Of a DNA stretch of 7,555 nucleotides, positions 4,761-7,555 are shown piece by piece. Both the position numbers and the translations under genes were made by a program. The notes beneath the pieces were generated by a model, which worked only from the letters and a program-made list of their open reading frames with translations, was not told the DNA's origin and did no database searches. Origin of the DNA: Pyrinomonadaceae bacterium (lineage in GTDB: Bacteria > Acidobacteriota > Blastocatellia > Pyrinomonadales > Pyrinomonadaceae); assembly GCA_013813825.1 (NCBI GenBank), contig JACCRA010000048.1, positions 1 through 7,555 of the forward strand, in the 5' to 3' direction. Every line of letters starts with the position of its first letter. The first letter of the stretch is position 1.

Positions 4761-5600
4761 ATGATTTCAAGCTATGCGATGCTCGATCCGCGCTCGCCTG
4801 ACCGGGCGGCGGCGCGCGGCAAGTGCGCGTTGGGAATCATGATCAAAGCGCCCCGCGCGGGAGCTTCCAAGACGCGGCTGGCCCCACCGCTCGCGCTCGC
4901 GGAGTCGGCCGCCTTGAGCGTCTGTTTTCTGCGCGACACGGCGCAAAATATCCACGAAGCCGCCGGCATGTCAGGAGTGGCGGACGGCGTCGCCGTCTAT
5001 ACTCCGGTCGGCGCTGAAGCGGCGTTTGACGAACTGCTGCCAGACCACTTCCGGTTACTGCCGCAACGCGGCGAATCCTTCGGCGAACGCCTCTATTATG
5101 CAGCGGAGGATTTTATGCGGCTCGGTTACGCCGCCTGTTGCCTGATCGATTCCGACAGCCCGACGCTGCCGCGCGCGGCGCTCGTCGCGGCCAGTAATCA
5201 GCTCGCGCGGCCGGGCGACCGCGTCGTGCTCGGCCCGGCGGACGACGGCGGCTATTACCTCATCGGCCTCAAACGGGCGCACCGCAAACTATTCGAGGAA
5301 ATTACATGGAGCACCGATCTGGTGCTGGCGGAGACTATCGAACGCGCTGAAGAAATAAAGCTGGAAGTCGAACTGTTGCCCGCGTGGTACGACGTTGATG
5401 ATCAAACGACGTTGGCGCGACTGTGCGAAGAGTTGTTCGCGGGAACGATGCCGAACTCGATTGACGCCGCCCCGCCGCAAGGGTATCAAGCGCCGCACAC
5501 GCGGGCTTTCCTCTCCGCGCTGCTCGAAAGGGAAGGCCGCGCGCGCATCTGGCCTATGGTCAGCGCCAAGTCCGAATCGCCGGCGGAGATTCTCCGGTGA
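4761..5600 (+). CDS. GT-A-fold transferase, TIGR04282/DUF2064 family (CofC-like)
   Basis: 279 residues, cytoplasmic, no membrane helix. Family motifs: IMIKAPRAGASKTRLAPPL (26-44), the nucleotide-binding K..R..P loop; RGESFGERL (103-111); LIDSDSPTLP (128-137), with D130/D132 as the likely metal-binding DxD; VLGPADDGGYYLIGL (156-170); WSTDLVLAETIERA (183-196); WYDVDDQTTLARL (209-221). This is the set seen in TIGR04282 proteins (rSAM/selenodomain-associated transferase 1), whose fold is also that of the guanylyltransferase CofC. Sugar or nucleotidyl transfer are therefore both possible; the substrate is unknown. A tail from about residue 225 extends past the usual core. The stop overlaps the GTG start of the GT-C gene by 4 nt, indicating coupled translation. 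The first ~20 residues precede the conserved core, so the true start could be ATG 4779; neither start has a good Shine-Dalgarno. Confidence 0.8.
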   Translation: MISSYAMLDPRSPDRAAARGKCALGIMIKAPRAGASKTRLAPPLALAESAALSVCFLRDTAQNIHEAAGMSGVADGVAVYTPVGAEAAFDELLPDHFRLLPQRGESFGERLYYAAEDFMRLGYAACCLIDSDSPTLPRAALVAASNQLARPGDRVVLGPADDGGYYLIGLKRAHRKLFEEITWSTDLVLAETIERAEEIKLEVELLPAWYDVDDQTTLARLCEELFAGTMPNSIDAAPPQGYQAPHTRAFLSALLEREGRARIWPMVSAKSESPAEILR

Positions 5601-6976
5601 AGGATTTCGACGGCGCACAGCCACCGCCGCAACAATCGCGGCCGGCAAGCTGGAAGGGGACCAATCCGGCGCTCGCCGTCCTCGGCGTGGCGTCGCTGTT
5701 GCTTTACGGCTACGGTTTGACGCTGGAAGGCACAGGCATTCAGTACATCACTTGGTTCATCAAACTCGCCTGCGTGCAGGGCGTGCTCTGCTCCGTCGCC
5801 GCGTGGCTCGTGTGGCGTGCGCCCGCCGCGCGCCGGACGCTCTGGCTCGTCGTCGTCTTTGCCGCGCTCTTTCGCCTCGCCGTGCTGTTCGCGCCGCCGC
5901 TCCAGTCCGACGATATTTACCGCTACATCTGGGACGGCCGCGTGCAGGCCGCCGGCATCAATCCGTATCGTTACATCCCCGCCGATCCGGCGCTCGCACA
6001 TTTGCGCGACGAGGCGATTTACCCGCGCATCAACCGCCGCGACTACGCGCCGACCATTTATCCGCCCGTCGCTCAAGCGATCTTTCTGTTGGTCACGCGC
6101 GTCAGCGAAAAGATGACGTGGATGAAAGTGGTGCTCGTCGTCTTCGAGGGCGCGGGTCTGTGGGCATTGGCCGCGCTGCTCACGTCGTTCGGCGTGCCGC
6201 GCCAGCGCGTACTCTTGGCCGCGTGGCATCCGCTACTCGTCTGGGAGATCGCGAACAACGGACATTTGGACGCGCTCGTGATCTTCTTCGTCGCGTTGGC
6301 GTTGCTCGCCCGGCACCGCGAGCGCGACGCGGCGACGGGCTTTCTGCTGGCCTGCGCGACGCTCGTTAAATTCTTTCCCTTGCTTCTCTTACCCGCGCTC
6401 TACCGGCGCTGGGATTGGCGAATGCCGACGGCTTTCGTCGCCACCGGCGCGCTCGCCTACGTACCGTATTTGAGCGTCGGGTTCACGAAAGCTCTGGGCT
6501 TTTTGTCGGGCTACGCCGCCGAGGAAGGCTTAGAGAGCGGCGAGCGGTTTTTTATTTTGAGCCTCGCGCGCCAAATGTTCGGGCCAGCGGCAGTGCCGGA
6601 CACGGCTTACAAACTTTTTGCTTTGATCGTGCTCGGCGCGCTCGCTCTCTGGATAGTTTTTCGTCGCGACGCGCGAAAGGACAAGGGCGGCTTTGCTCGC
6701 GACGCGGCGTGGCTGGCCGTCGCCTTCACTGTGCTGCTCTCGCCGCATTACACTTGGTACTTCGTCTGGCTCGTGCCGTTCCTCTGTTTCGTGCGTGGCT
6801 TGAGCTTGGTTCCTCTGTTCTGCTTAACAGTGGCGAGCTTCGTCCTCTACGGCACTTGGCTCGGCGACAAGCCCGACGACATGCTCAGGCTGAACTCGAT
6901 TTTGTATTTGCCGGCCGCCGCGCTCGGCTTCATTGTCTGGCTCGCGCGACGTGTCCGCCGTCAGGAAACAATTTGA
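5597..6976 (+). CDS. Multi-pass GT-C membrane glycosyltransferase (GT87/DUF2029, polyprenol-P-mannose-type)
   Basis: 459 residues with about 10-12 hydrophobic helices, beginning near 25-42 and ending near 435-450, after a soluble proline/glutamine-rich N-terminus. GT-C features: the first large outer loop carries PLQSDDIYRYIWDGRV (101-116), with D105-D106 as the catalytic acid motif; then AGINPYRYIPADP (119-131), YAPTIYPPVAQ (150-160), ANNGHLDALV (219-228), LVKFFPLLLLPAL (256-268) and LSPHYTWYFVWLVPFL (381-396). These recur in bacterial polyprenol-phosphate-mannose-dependent alpha-mannosyltransferases and relatives, which transfer a lipid-linked sugar on the outer face of the inner membrane. 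Donor and acceptor here are inferred. The start is GTG in a GTGA overlap with the upstream stop, with GGAG 8 nt before it. A small membrane protein gene follows after 21 nt, then an epimerase. Confidence 0.82.
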   Translation: MKDFDGAQPPPQQSRPASWKGTNPALAVLGVASLLLYGYGLTLEGTGIQYITWFIKLACVQGVLCSVAAWLVWRAPAARRTLWLVVVFAALFRLAVLFAPPLQSDDIYRYIWDGRVQAAGINPYRYIPADPALAHLRDEAIYPRINRRDYAPTIYPPVAQAIFLLVTRVSEKMTWMKVVLVVFEGAGLWALAALLTSFGVPRQRVLLAAWHPLLVWEIANNGHLDALVIFFVALALLARHRERDAATGFLLACATLVKFFPLLLLPALYRRWDWRMPTAFVATGALAYVPYLSVGFTKALGFLSGYAAEEGLESGERFFILSLARQMFGPAAVPDTAYKLFALIVLGALALWIVFRRDARKDKGGFARDAAWLAVAFTVLLSPHYTWYFVWLVPFLCFVRGLSLVPLFCLTVASFVLYGTWLGDKPDDMLRLNSILYLPAAALGFIVWLARRVRRQETI

Positions 6977-6997
6977 ACGCACCTTCCCCTGACCATC

Positions 6998-7261
6998 ATG
7001 AGCAAACGTGTGGCTAGATTGATTGGCTTCGCGGCGCTGGGGGCGCTCGCGCTGGCAATTGGCGGCTACCTGCTCGGCGTCGTCGCTGGCCTCGGCCTGA
7101 CTTGGTATAACAACCACCTGCTGAGCGACACGGCGCCGCAGGGCAGTTATCTGTTCTGGGCGCATTTCATGGGACAGTTGTTTGCATTCTTTTCGTGGCC
7201 GGTCGGTATCGTCTGCGGCCTGCTCTACGGCCTGCGGCGAAAGGGACCAGACGCCGTCTGA
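6998..7261 (+). CDS. Small two-helix membrane protein, unknown function
   Basis: 87 residues that I do not recognise. Two hydrophobic segments, about residues 9-34 (IGFAALGALALAIGGYLLGV...) and 52-79 (LFWAHFMGQLFAFFSWPVG...), flank a polar loop (YNNHLLSDTAPQGS). Both ends are basic (SKR.. and ..LRRKG), so N- and C-termini should be cytoplasmic and the loop periplasmic. The first helix is rich in Gly/Ala small-residue motifs that favour helix packing. It starts 21 nt after the GT-C gene and ends 38 nt before the epimerase, all on one strand, so it is probably in the operon and may be an accessory subunit of the glycosyltransferase. No clear Shine-Dalgarno precedes the ATG, but frame composition and placement support a real gene. 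Confidence 0.68.
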   Translation: MSKRVARLIGFAALGALALAIGGYLLGVVAGLGLTWYNNHLLSDTAPQGSYLFWAHFMGQLFAFFSWPVGIVCGLLYGLRRKGPDAV

Positions 7262-7299
7262 TCGATTCACGAAATTTCCAACGAAGGGTTTAAGGCTTT

Positions 7300-7555
7300 A
7301 TGACGAACACAGGCAAGCGCGCGCTCGTCACCGGCGGCGCGGGATTGATCGGCTCGCACGTCGCCGACTTGTTGCTGCGCGAAGGCTGGTCAGTGCGGAT
7401 TCTCGACAATTTGGAGCCGCAGACGCACCGCCACGGCCGGCCGGCGTGGATACCGACTGAGGCCGAGTTTGGTGAAGGCGACATCCGCGACCGCCACACC
7501 GTCCGAGCCGCTCTTGATGGCATCGACTTCATCTTTCACCAAGCGGCCTACGGCG
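7300..7555 (+). CDS. NAD-dependent nucleotide-sugar epimerase, N-terminal 85 residues (cut by window edge)
   Basis: An extended short-chain dehydrogenase (SDR) with its Rossmann glycine motif at once after the start: RALVTGGAGLIGSHVADLLL (7-26, GxxGxxG), then VRILDNLEPQTHRHGRPAW (32-50), where the acidic residue at the end of strand 2 (D36) favours NAD over NADP. GDIRDR (60-65) and DFIFHQAAYG (76-85) complete the cofactor half. The LDNLEPQ.H..GRP stretch is typical of dTDP-L-rhamnose 4-epimerase-like members, which act on a deoxysugar nucleotide; this finer call is tentative because the catalytic YxxxK and substrate half lie outside the window. ATG 7300 is chosen because the Rossmann motif begins 7 residues later and AAGG/GAAGGG lies 5-17 nt upstream. 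It probably supplies sugar nucleotide to the upstream glycosyltransferases. Confidence 0.85.
   Translation, partial: MTNTGKRALVTGGAGLIGSHVADLLLREGWSVRILDNLEPQTHRHGRPAWIPTEAEFGEGDIRDRHTVRAALDGIDFIFHQAAYG

Noticed and set aside
5486..6229. 247-residue minus-strand frame in the GT-C gene
   Set aside because: Antisense shadow with no recognisable motif; the sense frame has GT-C signatures throughout.
5395..6369. 324-residue plus-strand frame overlapping GT-A and GT-C genes
   Set aside because: Extremely arginine-rich translation typical of an out-of-frame GC-rich read; it overlaps two genes with clear family motifs.

Overview
The window looks like chromosomal DNA of a GC-rich, diderm (Gram-negative-type) bacterium. 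Apolipoprotein N-acyltransferase, a secreted TolB/FlgO-like plus TPR protein and polyprenol-dependent GT-C glycosylation genes all point to an outer-membrane or periplasm-bearing cell. Gene style, with a FlgO-like plus TPR protein and short GAAGGATGA-type repeats after a stop codon, reminds me of Acidobacteriota (Blastocatellia/Pyrinomonadales). That is only an inference; no marker gene here fixes the taxon.

Left part (1-3206), all coded on the minus strand. From right to left it holds a 582-residue secreted TPR protein (1458-3206), a short NfeD-like membrane protein (1090-1380), a 519-nt non-coding gap rich in palindromes (571-1089), and the N-terminal 180 residues of apolipoprotein N-acyltransferase (lnt), which runs off the left edge.

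Middle (about 3207-4510). An intact tRNA-Glu(UUC) gene with promoter and terminator lies on the minus strand at 4435-4510. A degenerate copy of its 3' half, from the anticodon loop to CCA, lies in the same orientation at 3320-3364 (40 of 45 positions identical). Between the two copies are AT-richer DNA and a lone plus-strand gene for a small HD-domain hydrolase of the MESH1/SpoT alarmone-hydrolase type (3610-4191), followed by a 42-codon start-less open frame. The arrangement is what integration of an element into the 3' half of a tRNA gene leaves behind, so this stretch is probably a roughly 1.1-kb remnant of a tRNA-targeted island.

Right part (4761-7555), all plus strand. A GT-A-fold transferase of the TIGR04282/DUF2064 type overlaps by 4 nt (GTGA) a multi-pass GT-C membrane glycosyltransferase. 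A small two-helix membrane protein follows, then the start of an NAD-dependent nucleotide-sugar epimerase whose N-terminus resembles dTDP-L-rhamnose 4-epimerases. Together they look like an envelope glycan or glycolipid assembly operon: sugar-nucleotide handling in the cytoplasm, and polyprenol-linked sugar transfer at the membrane.
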